A stretch of 64,000 bases of DNA, from contig PS015010.1 of assembly GCA_048213135.1 (NCBI GenBank), positions 1,178,001-1,242,000 of the forward strand, given 5' to 3'. This DNA is from Reclinomonas americana ATCC 50394. Its lineage: Eukaryota; Jakobida; Jakobea; Jakobida. The notes beneath the pieces were generated by a model that was given only the letters and a program-made list of their open reading frames with translations, was not told the origin of the DNA and ran no database searches. Below are positions 53,111-60,840 of the stretch, in pieces. The stretch's first letter is position 1. Each line of letters starts with the position of its first letter. The position numbers were made by a program, and so were the translations under genes.

Positions 53111-53619
53111 AAAATATTTCACCCGCATACAAAGGCATGGTTACCGGCGGGGTGATGATTGCCATCGCCCTGTTCGCATTTTACGGCCTGCATATACAAC
53201 CCAATACCCGGGAACAAACACCCATGCTGGGGCTGATGATCGCCGGTATGTTATGGAGTCTTTTTTCTTACCGTCAGGATCCATCAGGAGAAAAGAATTT
53301 TAAGGATTATTTCTCCGTTGGGTTTCGCACTTTTATCGTGATCACACTGCTGATGGCCGTGTATACCCTGGTTTTTTACCTGCTCAATACGGGGGTAAGA
53401 GACACCTGGATCGCGGAGAACAGCGAACTGCTGCGTAAGGAAGGCAAAAAAATGCCCGTGGAAATCGAAGAGAATGCCCGGCAGCTGAAGAAAGCGTTCT
53501 TACCCATGGTACTGGGTATCACGGTATTCAAATACCTGATCCTGGGTGTGCTGGTAGCTGTTGTGGGCGCCGGTTTCCTGAGTCAGAAAAGAAGCGATAA
53601 GGATAATGCGGCAAGGTGA
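53107..53619 (+). CDS. DUF4199 membrane protein
   Basis: The 170-residue protein has four hydrophobic segments: GMVTGGVMIAIALFAFYGL, MLGLMIAGMLWSLFSY, TFIVITLLMAVYTLVFYLL and MVLGITVFKYLILGVLVAVVGAG. This is the DUF4199 layout, a Bacteroidota inner-membrane family of unknown function. The likely start is TTG 53107, overlapping the dihydroorotase-like stop codon; ATG 53137 is an alternative inside the first helix. Position between that gene and a GT2 gene is common in the phylum. Confidence 0.8.
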   Translation: MKNISPAYKGMVTGGVMIAIALFAFYGLHIQPNTREQTPMLGLMIAGMLWSLFSYRQDPSGEKNFKDYFSVGFRTFIVITLLMAVYTLVFYLLNTGVRDTWIAENSELLRKEGKKMPVEIEENARQLKKAFLPMVLGITVFKYLILGVLVAVVGAGFLSQKRSDKDNAAR

Positions 53620-53691
53620 TAATCCGATAAAGTGTCAATTGAATGAAGACCTGGTATCGACGCTGTTTGCCGGACGCTTGTATATTAAACG

Positions 53692-53723
53692 ATTCGTAAC
53701 TCGTAATTTGTAATTAGTAATTA
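53692..53723. repeat. TTCGTAACTCGTAATTTGTAATTAGTAATT repeat
   Basis: Four related units of the form CGTAACT/CGTAATT/TGTAATT/AGTAATT lie in tandem immediately upstream of the GT2 gene. This is the clearest member of the TTCGTAATT family in the window. Confidence 0.55.
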
Positions 53724-53733
53724 TCTTTCAGAT

Positions 53734-54720
53734 ATGGACCTGTCTATCGTAGTACCGCTTTTTAACGAAGAAGAATCGCTCCCCGAACTGGTAGCATGGA
53801 TAGAACGTGTGATGACGGCAAACGGCTACAGCTACGAAGTGATACTGGTAGACGATGGCAGCACCGACGAATCCTGGCCGGTGATCGAATCATTACGGGC
53901 GGGCAACCCTTTAGTAAAAGGCATCAAATTTCAGCGCAACTACGGAAAAAGCGCCGCCCTTAACGAGGGCTTCAAAGCCGCCTCCGGTGATGTGGTGATC
54001 ACAATGGATGCTGACATGCAGGACAGTCCCGATGAAATACCCGAACTCCGCCGCATGATACTGGAAGATGGTTTTGACATGGTGAGCGGCTGGAAAAAGA
54101 AGAGATACGATAACACGTTTACCAAAAATATCCCTTCCAAACTGTTCAACGCCGCGGCCAGGAGAAGTTCGGGTATCAAACTGAACGATTTTAACTGCGG
54201 ACTGAAAGCCTACCGGAAAAAAGTGATCAAAAGCATTGAAGTGTATGGCGAAATGCACCGGTATATACCTATCCTGGCCAAGTGGGCCGGCTTCAGGAAG
54301 ATCGGTGAAAAAGTGGTGGAACACCGTGCCCGGAAATACGGCGTCACCAAATTTGGCTGGGAACGTTTTGTCAATGGTTTTCTCGACCTGTTCTCTATTA
54401 TGTTTGTCGGTAAGTTTGGCAAACGTCCTATGCATTTTTTCGGCCTGTGGGGTACCTTATTCTTTGCCGCCGGCCTGTCCGTCTTCACCTACCTTACTGT
54501 GTCCAAATTCTTTTTCGACAAAACGGGTCTTACCCAACGCCCGCTTTTCTTTTTTGCCATACTGGTCATGATCATCGGTTCCCAGCTTTTCCTGGCGGGC
54601 TTCATCGGTGAACTCATCGCCCGTAATTCCCCGGAAAGGAATCATTACCTTATCGAAAAAAGATCGGTACGGATACCGGCGCCTGATTTTTCATACGTGA
54701 CATCCACCATAAAAAAATAG
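53734..54720 (+). CDS. Glycosyltransferase family 2 with C-terminal membrane helices
   Basis: The 328-residue protein is a GT-A enzyme of the polyprenyl-phosphate mannosyl/glucosyltransferase type (DPM/GtrB): IVVPLFNEEESLPELV, LVDDGSTDESW near 38, the metal motif DADMQDSP near 93 and the FNCGLKAYRKKV segment near 155. Two membrane helices at about 230-255 and 270-300 anchor it. It would load a sugar onto a lipid carrier. The next glycosyltransferase gene overlaps its stop by one base, so the two are coupled. Confidence 0.88.
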   Translation: MDLSIVVPLFNEEESLPELVAWIERVMTANGYSYEVILVDDGSTDESWPVIESLRAGNPLVKGIKFQRNYGKSAALNEGFKAASGDVVITMDADMQDSPDEIPELRRMILEDGFDMVSGWKKKRYDNTFTKNIPSKLFNAAARRSSGIKLNDFNCGLKAYRKKVIKSIEVYGEMHRYIPILAKWAGFRKIGEKVVEHRARKYGVTKFGWERFVNGFLDLFSIMFVGKFGKRPMHFFGLWGTLFFAAGLSVFTYLTVSKFFFDKTGLTQRPLFFFAILVMIIGSQLFLAGFIGELIARNSPERNHYLIEKRSVRIPAPDFSYVTSTIKK

Positions 54721-55841
54721 TGATCATTGGACCGGCGCACCCTTTAAGGGGCGGCCTGGCCACCTTCGATGAAAGGCTGGCAAGGCAGTTTACTGCCGAA
54801 GGGCTGGATTGCAGCATTTATTCCTTCTCCCTGCAGTACCCCGGCTTCCTGTTCCCGGGCACAACACAGTACTCTGATCAGCCCGCGCCCGAAGGCATCG
54901 ATATACACACCCGGATCAATTCCATTAATCCGTTCAACTGGATCAGCGTAGGCAGGGAATTGAAGAAGCTGGCTCCGGATATCATTGTGGTCAGGTTCTG
55001 GATACCGCTGATGGGCCCCTGTCTGGGCACGATTCTCCGCATCGCCAAAAAGAATAAACATACCCGGGTGGTCTGTATTGCCGACAATATCATTCCGCAT
55101 GAGAAACGGTTCGGCGACAAACCTTTTACCCGGTACTTTTTAAAACCTGTAGACGCCTGCATCACCATGAGTGAAAAAGTGTTGCAGGACCTGCGGAAAT
55201 TTGATGAAACAAAACCCGCCCGGCAGGTATTGCATCCGCTGTATGATAATTTCGGCAACAGGATCAGTAAAACAGAGGCCCGGAAAAAACTGGGTATTGC
55301 GGAAAATGACCGGTTGCTGCTCTTCTTCGGTTTCATCCGCAGGTATAAAGGACTGGATATTTTGTTTGATGCGCTGGCCATTGCCAATGCCGGTAAAAAA
55401 CATTCTTACAAACTGCTTGTTGCCGGTGAGTTCTATGAAGACCGCCAGCCTTTTAATGAGCAGGTGGACAAACTCGGTATAGCGCCGCAATTATACCTGC
55501 ATACTGATTTTATACCCGACAGCGAAGTGAAATACTACCTCTGTGCCGCCGATGTGGTGGTACAGCCTTACCGCAATGCCACGCAAAGCGGGGTTACGCC
55601 CCTTGCCTATCATTTTGAGGTGCCGATGATCGTAACCCGTGTAGGCGGGCTTCCTGCCCTTGTACCCGACGGCCGCGTGGGCATTGTGGCCGAACCTGAC
55701 CCCGCATCACTCGCCAAAGCCATCGATACCTTCTTCGAAAAAGGGGAACAGCATTTTTTACCGCACCTGGCCGAAGAAAAAAAGCGGTTCAGTTGGGAGA
55801 AAATGACAGAAAGCATCCTCCAAATGGCGCAATCATTATAA
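54720..55841 (+). CDS. Glycosyltransferase family 4-like protein
   Basis: The 373-residue GT-B enzyme has the N-terminal GPAHPLRGGLATFDERLA, linker RLLLFFGFIRRYKGLDILFDAL near 200, and the C-terminal donor site PYRNATQSGVTPLAYHFEVPMIVTRVGGLP near 280-310. GT4 enzymes transfer sugars from nucleotide donors with retention. The start is GTG at 54720, overlapping the preceding stop; an upstream in-frame stop at 54684 rules out anything much longer. It is followed after 21 bp by hddA, so GDP-heptose could be its donor (inference). Confidence 0.87.
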   Translation: MIIGPAHPLRGGLATFDERLARQFTAEGLDCSIYSFSLQYPGFLFPGTTQYSDQPAPEGIDIHTRINSINPFNWISVGRELKKLAPDIIVVRFWIPLMGPCLGTILRIAKKNKHTRVVCIADNIIPHEKRFGDKPFTRYFLKPVDACITMSEKVLQDLRKFDETKPARQVLHPLYDNFGNRISKTEARKKLGIAENDRLLLFFGFIRRYKGLDILFDALAIANAGKKHSYKLLVAGEFYEDRQPFNEQVDKLGIAPQLYLHTDFIPDSEVKYYLCAADVVVQPYRNATQSGVTPLAYHFEVPMIVTRVGGLPALVPDGRVGIVAEPDPASLAKAIDTFFEKGEQHFLPHLAEEKKRFSWEKMTESILQMAQSL

Positions 55842-55862
55842 ATTACAGCTTTAATTGCAGGT

Positions 55863-56885
55863 ATGATATACAGAAGTAAAGCGCCGCTGCGCATAGGACT
55901 TGCAGGCGGCGGAACAGATGTGAGTCCTTACAGTGACCAGTATGGCGGTGCTATCCTCAACGTTACGATCTCGCTTTCGGCCTATGCAACCATTGAGCTG
56001 ACGGAAACCGGGGAGATTATCGTGGAAGCACTGGACCGGAAAGAACAGCAACGCTTTCCCCTGACCAATGAACTGCCCATCGACGGCACACTCGACCTGC
56101 TCAAAGGCGTGTATAACCGTATACAGAAAGACTATCCCTTTCCTGCCCGGGGGCTTCGCCTGTCTACTTTCGTAGATGCGCCTGCCGGTTCGGGCCTTGG
56201 TACTTCCTCCACCCTTGTAGTAGCCATTCTGGGAGCCTTTGTGGAAATGCTCAAACTGCCGATGGGTGAATACGATATCGCCCATTATGCTTATGAAATA
56301 GAACGGAATGACCTTAAACTGGCGGGTGGTAAACAAGACCAGTACGCGGCGACTTTCGGCGGTGTTAACTTCATGGAGTTCTATGACAATGACAAAGTGA
56401 TCGTGAACCCGCTTCGTGTCAAAAGCCAGTACCTGCACGAGCTGGAAAATAACCTGGTGCTGTATTTCACCTCTACCTCACGTGAAAGCGCCGCCATCAT
56501 CAAAGAACAGGTAAAAAACGTGACCGGCAATAATGAGAAGAGCATTGATGCCATGCACCAGCTAAAGGAACAGGCGCAAATGATGAAGGAAGCGCTGCTC
56601 AAAGGCCGGGTACACGACATTGGTTCCATCCTCGATTATGGTTTTGAACAGAAACGGCTGATGGCTGCCAATATCAGTAACCCGCAGATAGAAGAAGTAT
56701 ATGACGCGGCGAAAAAAGCAGGCGCCACCGGCGGAAAGATCAGCGGCGCGGGCGGCGGCGGATTCATGATCTTTTATTGCCCCGGCAACAGCCGCCACGG
56801 CGTTATTGAAATATTGAATAACTTTGGCGGCGATATTAAAAAATATTCTTTTACCAAATACGGGCTTACTACCTGGAGTATTTAA
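55863..56885 (+). CDS. hddA: D-glycero-alpha-D-manno-heptose 7-phosphate kinase-like GHMP kinase
   Basis: HddA phosphorylates heptose 7-phosphate at C1 to give the alpha-1,7-bisphosphate in the GDP-heptose route. The 340-residue protein has the GHMP motifs RSKAPLRIGLAGGGTDV at the start, APAGSGLGTSSTLVVAILGAF near 103 and the C-terminal GATGGKISGAGGGGFMIFYC near 283. The subgroup call rests on this match plus the neighbours: gmhA 3 bp downstream, then hddC and gmhB. Confidence 0.9.
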   Translation: MIYRSKAPLRIGLAGGGTDVSPYSDQYGGAILNVTISLSAYATIELTETGEIIVEALDRKEQQRFPLTNELPIDGTLDLLKGVYNRIQKDYPFPARGLRLSTFVDAPAGSGLGTSSTLVVAILGAFVEMLKLPMGEYDIAHYAYEIERNDLKLAGGKQDQYAATFGGVNFMEFYDNDKVIVNPLRVKSQYLHELENNLVLYFTSTSRESAAIIKEQVKNVTGNNEKSIDAMHQLKEQAQMMKEALLKGRVHDIGSILDYGFEQKRLMAANISNPQIEEVYDAAKKAGATGGKISGAGGGGFMIFYCPGNSRHGVIEILNNFGGDIKKYSFTKYGLTTWSI

Positions 56886-56888
56886 ATC

Positions 56889-57476
56889 ATGTCTGATAAA
56901 ATAAAATCGATCATATCTGCTTCCATTGACGTAAAACAACAGGTTTTACAGGATGAAGTAATCATAAGGACCATCAGCGACTGTGTGGCTCTTATTGTAA
57001 AAGCATTTGAGAACGGCAATAAAGTATTGTTTTGCGGAAATGGCGGGAGTGCAGCAGACGCACAGCACCTGGCAGCCGAGTTCAGCGGCAGGTTCTATAC
57101 CGACCGCGACGCTTTGCCGGCAGAAGCGCTTCATTGCAACAGCTCCTACCTCACCGCCGTTGCCAATGATTACAGCTATGATGTGATCTATTCCCGCCTG
57201 ATCAAAGGCATCGGCAATAAAGGCGATGTGCTGGTGGGATTGAGTACATCCGGCAACAGTAAGAACATCATCAGGGCATTTGAAACGGCGCATGAAAAAG
57301 GCATGATCAATATCGCTTTTACCGGGGCAACCGGCGGCGCTATGAAAGACCTGGCCGATCACCTGGTGAATGTACCATCTACAGACACGCCAAGGATACA
57401 GGAAAGCCATATCCTGCTGGGACATATCATTTGCCAGCTGGTGGAAGAACAATATTTCCGTGACACCAACGCCTAA
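56889..57476 (+). CDS. gmhA: Sedoheptulose 7-phosphate isomerase
   Basis: GmhA converts sedoheptulose 7-phosphate to D-glycero-D-manno-heptose 7-phosphate, the first step. The 195-residue SIS-domain protein has LFCGNGGSAADAQHLAAEFSG near residue 45, NDYSYDVIYSRLI near 95, VGLSTSGNSKNII near 117 and the catalytic segment ESHILLGHIICQLVE near 173. Active-site glutamate and histidine positions are retained. Gaps of 3 bp on both sides show tight operon packing. Confidence 0.93.
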   Translation: MSDKIKSIISASIDVKQQVLQDEVIIRTISDCVALIVKAFENGNKVLFCGNGGSAADAQHLAAEFSGRFYTDRDALPAEALHCNSSYLTAVANDYSYDVIYSRLIKGIGNKGDVLVGLSTSGNSKNIIRAFETAHEKGMINIAFTGATGGAMKDLADHLVNVPSTDTPRIQESHILLGHIICQLVEEQYFRDTNA

Positions 57477-57479
57477 CGG

Positions 57480-58184
57480 ATGATCAGTGAAGCCATTATT
57501 TTAGCCGGTGGACTGGGTACACGTTTACGCAGCGTAGTCAGCGACCTGCCCAAGTGTATGGCTCCTGTTGCGGGTAAACCTTTCCTGCATCACGTTATCA
57601 GTTATTATCAGAAACAGGGCATTCAGCACTTTATTTTCGCGCTGGGCTATAAACATGAAGCCATAACCGGGTGGCTGGATGAAGTACACCCGCAACTGGA
57701 TTACAGCACCGTTATTGAAGAAGAACCCCTGGGTACCGGGGGGGCCATACAACTGGCCTGCAGTAAGGTTCGCGGTACGAATGTGATCATACTCAATGGC
57801 GACACACTCTTTCACGTTCAGCTCTCCGCCCTGTGTGAACTGCACCTTAACACCGGCGCTGATTGCACCCTCAGTCTGAAACCCATGCGGGACTTTGACC
57901 GGTATGGCGTGGTGGAAATAACGACTGAGCAGCAGGTGATCTCTTTCCGCGAAAAACAGTTTTATACTTCGGGTACTATTAATGGCGGGGTATATGCATT
58001 GAATAAGGAAAAGTTCGTGGCGGAAGGACTGCCACAAAAATTTTCCTTTGAAAAAGATTACCTGGAAGCATTCGTCAGCAAGAGAAATATGTACGCCCTC
58101 GTACAGGATGCTTATTTTATCGACATCGGCATACCGGAAGATTATGCTAAAGCAAATAGTGAATTGGAAGATTTGAAAATGTAA
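57480..58184 (+). CDS. hddC: Heptose 1-phosphate nucleotidyltransferase
   Basis: The 234-residue nucleotidyltransferase has the signature LAGGLGTRLRSVVSDLPKCMAPVAGKPFLHH at its start, EEEPLGTGGAIQLA near 78, and metal site LNGDTLFHV near 106. In this operon it most likely adds GMP from GTP to D-glycero-alpha-D-manno-heptose 1-phosphate to make GDP-heptose (HddC). Substrate choice is inferred from context. It begins 3 bp after gmhA. Confidence 0.88.
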   Translation: MISEAIILAGGLGTRLRSVVSDLPKCMAPVAGKPFLHHVISYYQKQGIQHFIFALGYKHEAITGWLDEVHPQLDYSTVIEEEPLGTGGAIQLACSKVRGTNVIILNGDTLFHVQLSALCELHLNTGADCTLSLKPMRDFDRYGVVEITTEQQVISFREKQFYTSGTINGGVYALNKEKFVAEGLPQKFSFEKDYLEAFVSKRNMYALVQDAYFIDIGIPEDYAKANSELEDLKM

Positions 58185-58196
58185 CAATTTGAAAAT
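58165..58196. repeat. Direct repeat ATTTGAAAATG at the hddC stop codon
   Basis: GATTTGAAAATG is the last coding sequence before the TAA and CAATTTGAAAATG follows within about 17 bases. It matches the low-complexity family seen at 3884-3920. An AATTCATCATTCCTAATTTA plus TAATTAAC patch follows at 58219-58248. Confidence 0.45.
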
Positions 58197-58253
58197 GCTC
58201 CCGGTTAAAAACTGCTCTTCAATTCATCATTCCTAATTTATAATTAACTACAG

Positions 58254-58823
58254 TTGTCAACCCCGCTCCCAACCATAACCCACGACTGGACATTGTTTCT
58301 TGACCGCGATGGTGTGATCAATCATGAGAAGCACAAAGACTATATCCATACCTGGGATGAATTCTTTTTTTACGATGGTGTGAAAGAAGCGGTGGCTGTA
58401 TTCGCCCGTCACTTCCGCTACATTTTCGTTGTCACCAATCAAAAAGGTGTTGGCCGCGGGCTTACCCGTTTGCAGGACCTGGAACTGATCCATCGCAATA
58501 TGACCACGGAACTGGAACATGCCGGCGGAAGGATCGACGCCATTTATTTTTGCCCCGATACCGACGAGAACAGCCCTAACCGCAAACCCAACCCGGGTAT
58601 GGGTTTGCAGGCAATGCAGGAGCACCCTGCCGTTGATATCAACAGATCAATAATGGTGGGCAATACGCTTGGTGATATGGAGTTCGGACGTAACCTGGGC
58701 GTGGCATTCAACATATTTCTGCCTACCACCAGGCCCGAAGTTGACCAGTCGGACCCACGCATCGATGCCGTATACCCTTCCCTGGCCGCCTTTGCCCGGG
58801 CCCTCGAAGCTTCTAAGCTTTAG
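58254..58823 (+). CDS. gmhB: D,D-heptose 1,7-bisphosphate phosphatase-like HAD protein
   Basis: GmhB removes the C7 phosphate from heptose 1,7-bisphosphate. The 189-residue HAD protein has the nucleophile motif LFLDRDGVINHEK, VVTNQKGVGRGL near 63, and MVGNTLGDMEFGRNLG near 140. The zinc-binding loop of classical GmhB (C-x-H and C-x-C) is here CPDTDENSPNRKPNPG, with only one cysteine. The start is TTG 58254, as no ATG precedes the HAD motif. It lies about 70 bp after hddC, probably in the same operon. Confidence 0.87.
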   Translation: MSTPLPTITHDWTLFLDRDGVINHEKHKDYIHTWDEFFFYDGVKEAVAVFARHFRYIFVVTNQKGVGRGLTRLQDLELIHRNMTTELEHAGGRIDAIYFCPDTDENSPNRKPNPGMGLQAMQEHPAVDINRSIMVGNTLGDMEFGRNLGVAFNIFLPTTRPEVDQSDPRIDAVYPSLAAFARALEASKL

Positions 58824-58886
58824 TTAAATTTTGGTGAGCGGTGCCTATTATTGGCTATGTTGCAGGGGATTAGTTATTTTTATTGC

Positions 58887-59861
58887 ATGAAGAAAATCAC
58901 GGGTATCGTTTTATTGTTGCTGGTATGCTCAACCGGACAGGCGCAGCGGATTTCTTCCGAGTCTGCAGCCAGGCTTCGCGAAAAAGAAGACACCCTGAAA
59001 AAATATGCCGCTACCATTATCCGCGGCATCAATGCTTCTGACCGTTTCAATGCCGACAGTCTTTTTACCCGTGTACTGGTAAGGGCTTTGAGAGAAAAGA
59101 ATTCTTTTTACTATCCTTTCGATTCGCTGGAAACCATTTCCCGCATCTATGCACCCGATACCAGCTTCCGTTTATTTACCTGGCAGATGGTGATCAACGA
59201 CAACGTTATTCGTCAGCATGGGGCTATACAAATGCGTACCTACGATGGCTCGCTGAAACTGTTCCCGCTGATCGACAAATCGGAAGTGACCACGCAACTG
59301 ACCGATACGGTAGGCAATAATTTAGGCTGGATAGGCGCCATCTACTACAACATCATCCTCAAGAAAAACGGCAACCAGAACTTTTATACCTTGCTGGGCT
59401 TCGATGAAAATAATATCCGCAGCAACCGCAAGATCATAGAAGTACTCCGTTTCGTTAATGACGAACCTGTTTTTGGCGGCCGTTATTTCAGTTATGAAGA
59501 TGACGCGGTTTTTAAAACCTCGCACAGCCGCTACATCATGGAATACAAAAAGGAAGCGGGTCCCAGGCTGAACTACGATCCGGACCTGGATGTGATCGTC
59601 GTTGAGCACCTGGTTTCCGAATCCAACGAACCCACAAAGAAATGGACACTGGTTGGTGATGGAGACTATGAAGGATTCAAGTGGAAAAACGGCAAATGGG
59701 TACACATCAACAAAATATACAACCAGGTAACCCCGTTGGGCAAAGAACCCCTCCCCGCTCCCATACGCGATGATAAGGGCACTATGGATGAAACGAAGCT
59801 GAAAGGCAATGAAGAATCGAATCCCAAGCCTCCCCCCACCAAACCTAAAAAGATCGACTAA
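58887..59861 (+). CDS. Exported hypothetical protein conserved in Bacteroidota
   Basis: The 324-residue protein has a signal peptide (KKITGIVLLLLVCSTGQAQ). The mature part begins with a helical segment and then a beta-rich domain with VNDNV-type and YYNIILKKNGNQNFYTLLGFDENN, VFGGRYFSYEDDAVFKT and EYKKEAGPRLNYDPDLDVIVVEHL. The C-terminal tail is proline- and lysine-rich. I have seen similar proteins only as uncharacterised in the phylum. It is 63 bp after gmhB, with no evident link to heptose. Confidence 0.6.
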   Translation: MKKITGIVLLLLVCSTGQAQRISSESAARLREKEDTLKKYAATIIRGINASDRFNADSLFTRVLVRALREKNSFYYPFDSLETISRIYAPDTSFRLFTWQMVINDNVIRQHGAIQMRTYDGSLKLFPLIDKSEVTTQLTDTVGNNLGWIGAIYYNIILKKNGNQNFYTLLGFDENNIRSNRKIIEVLRFVNDEPVFGGRYFSYEDDAVFKTSHSRYIMEYKKEAGPRLNYDPDLDVIVVEHLVSESNEPTKKWTLVGDGDYEGFKWKNGKWVHINKIYNQVTPLGKEPLPAPIRDDKGTMDETKLKGNEESNPKPPPTKPKKID

Positions 59862-59917
59862 AGTACGGTGTGTTTGTGAAAAATAAGATGTTGCGCATCT
59901 TATACCCAAACACGACT

Positions 59918-60424
59918 ATGACGCACGCCATCACTATTCCCAAACCCTGTCATGAAGAGTGGAACGATATGTCACCGCGTGAAGGCGGAAGACACTGTTT
60001 TTCCTGTGCAAAGACGGTAGTCGATTTCACACAGATGCCTGATGAGGAAGTACAACGTTATCTGCTGGATCGCCTGCCCGGACAGGTTTGCGGCCGGTTT
60101 CGCCAGGAGCAGGTGCAACGCATCCGCATAGCATTGCCGGCAGATATTTTTAAAACATACATGCCTTTATGGAAACGTTTCCTGGCAGCGAGTTTACTGG
60201 CTTTCAGCATGATGCTGTTTTCCTGCGAATCAGACGTAACAGGTAAAGTGGAGGTACAGGGTACTGACCAGGTGCTGACGAAAACCGATACTTCGAAACA
60301 CCTCCCTGGCGATACCGTCATACAGGATAAACCAACTTGTGTAAAACCAACAGTAGTTATAGATACAACCGGTCCCGCAATCATGGGTGAGATAGGGCCC
60401 GTTCAGCCGGAAGTAAAAAACTAA
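59918..60424 (+). CDS. Zinc-ribbon-like protein with internal membrane anchor
   Basis: The 168-residue protein starts with a four-cysteine module: C11 in IPKPCHEEWNDM, C27 and C30 in GRHCFSCAKTVVDF and C58 in GQVCGRF. The module recurs at the start of many Bacteroidota proteins. A single hydrophobic segment (about 85-103, FLAASLLAFSMMLFSC) is followed by a polar tail with repeated DT and KPT. The module probably faces the cytoplasm and the tail the periplasm. Function is unknown. The start at ATG 59918 is chosen to begin just before the module. Confidence 0.55.
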   Translation: MTHAITIPKPCHEEWNDMSPREGGRHCFSCAKTVVDFTQMPDEEVQRYLLDRLPGQVCGRFRQEQVQRIRIALPADIFKTYMPLWKRFLAASLLAFSMMLFSCESDVTGKVEVQGTDQVLTKTDTSKHLPGDTVIQDKPTCVKPTVVIDTTGPAIMGEIGPVQPEVKN

Positions 60425-60430
60425 AAAATA

Positions 60431-60805
60431 TTATGCTTCAACCAGGAAGGTCCCCAGGTCAACCACTTCTCCTGCTCCCATTTTAAATTTCTCCAGTGCG
60501 GGAAGGTCCAGGTCTTCCATCACCTTACTCTGGAATACGAGATGATCATCTTTATACAAGGCGAAATACAGGTCGGGCATTTGCTCGATATTGAGGTTAT
60601 CACCAAAACTGTGGTGTGAAAAGCGGATGCTGGCACGGCCTTCGGCGTCAAGCGGACTGCTGCCCAGGTAATCATCTTCCATCAGGTCTTTATCAAACAA
60701 CCTCAATTCGAAACCTTCGCCTGTAATGGGAGCATCGCTGCCCTTACGGATAAATGAGGCGGTTACAGTAATGTTGATGTCCGGGTTCAGCGAGAAGTCT
60801 GTCAT
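60431..60805 (-). CDS. Conserved hypothetical beta-sandwich-like protein
   Basis: The 124-residue cytoplasmic protein has no signal peptide. Alternating strands such as INITVTASFIRKG, GFELRLFDKDLMEDDYLG and DLYFALYKDDHLVFQSKV resemble a C2 or transthyretin-like beta-sandwich; the D-x-D-x-x-E-D cluster would fit calcium contacts (inference). It is the last gene of the minus-strand run from lepA, 35 bp after the GT2 gene. I do not recognise a named family. Confidence 0.5.
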   Translation of the reverse strand: MTDFSLNPDINITVTASFIRKGSDAPITGEGFELRLFDKDLMEDDYLGSSPLDAEGRASIRFSHHSFGDNLNIEQMPDLYFALYKDDHLVFQSKVMEDLDLPALEKFKMGAGEVVDLGTFLVEA

Positions 60806-60840
60806 ACAAATGATTTAGGCCTAAAGTTAAGATAAATGCG

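Noticed and set aside
58806-58819. AAGCTT-CT-AAGCTT palindromic sequence at the gmhB stop codon
   Set aside because: The stem with a two-base loop cannot form well and no T run follows; it is probably coding coincidence.
59885-59901. AAGATG-TTGCG-CATCTT hairpin before the zinc-ribbon-like gene
   Set aside because: Weak AT-rich stem without a T run; I cannot tell it from chance.
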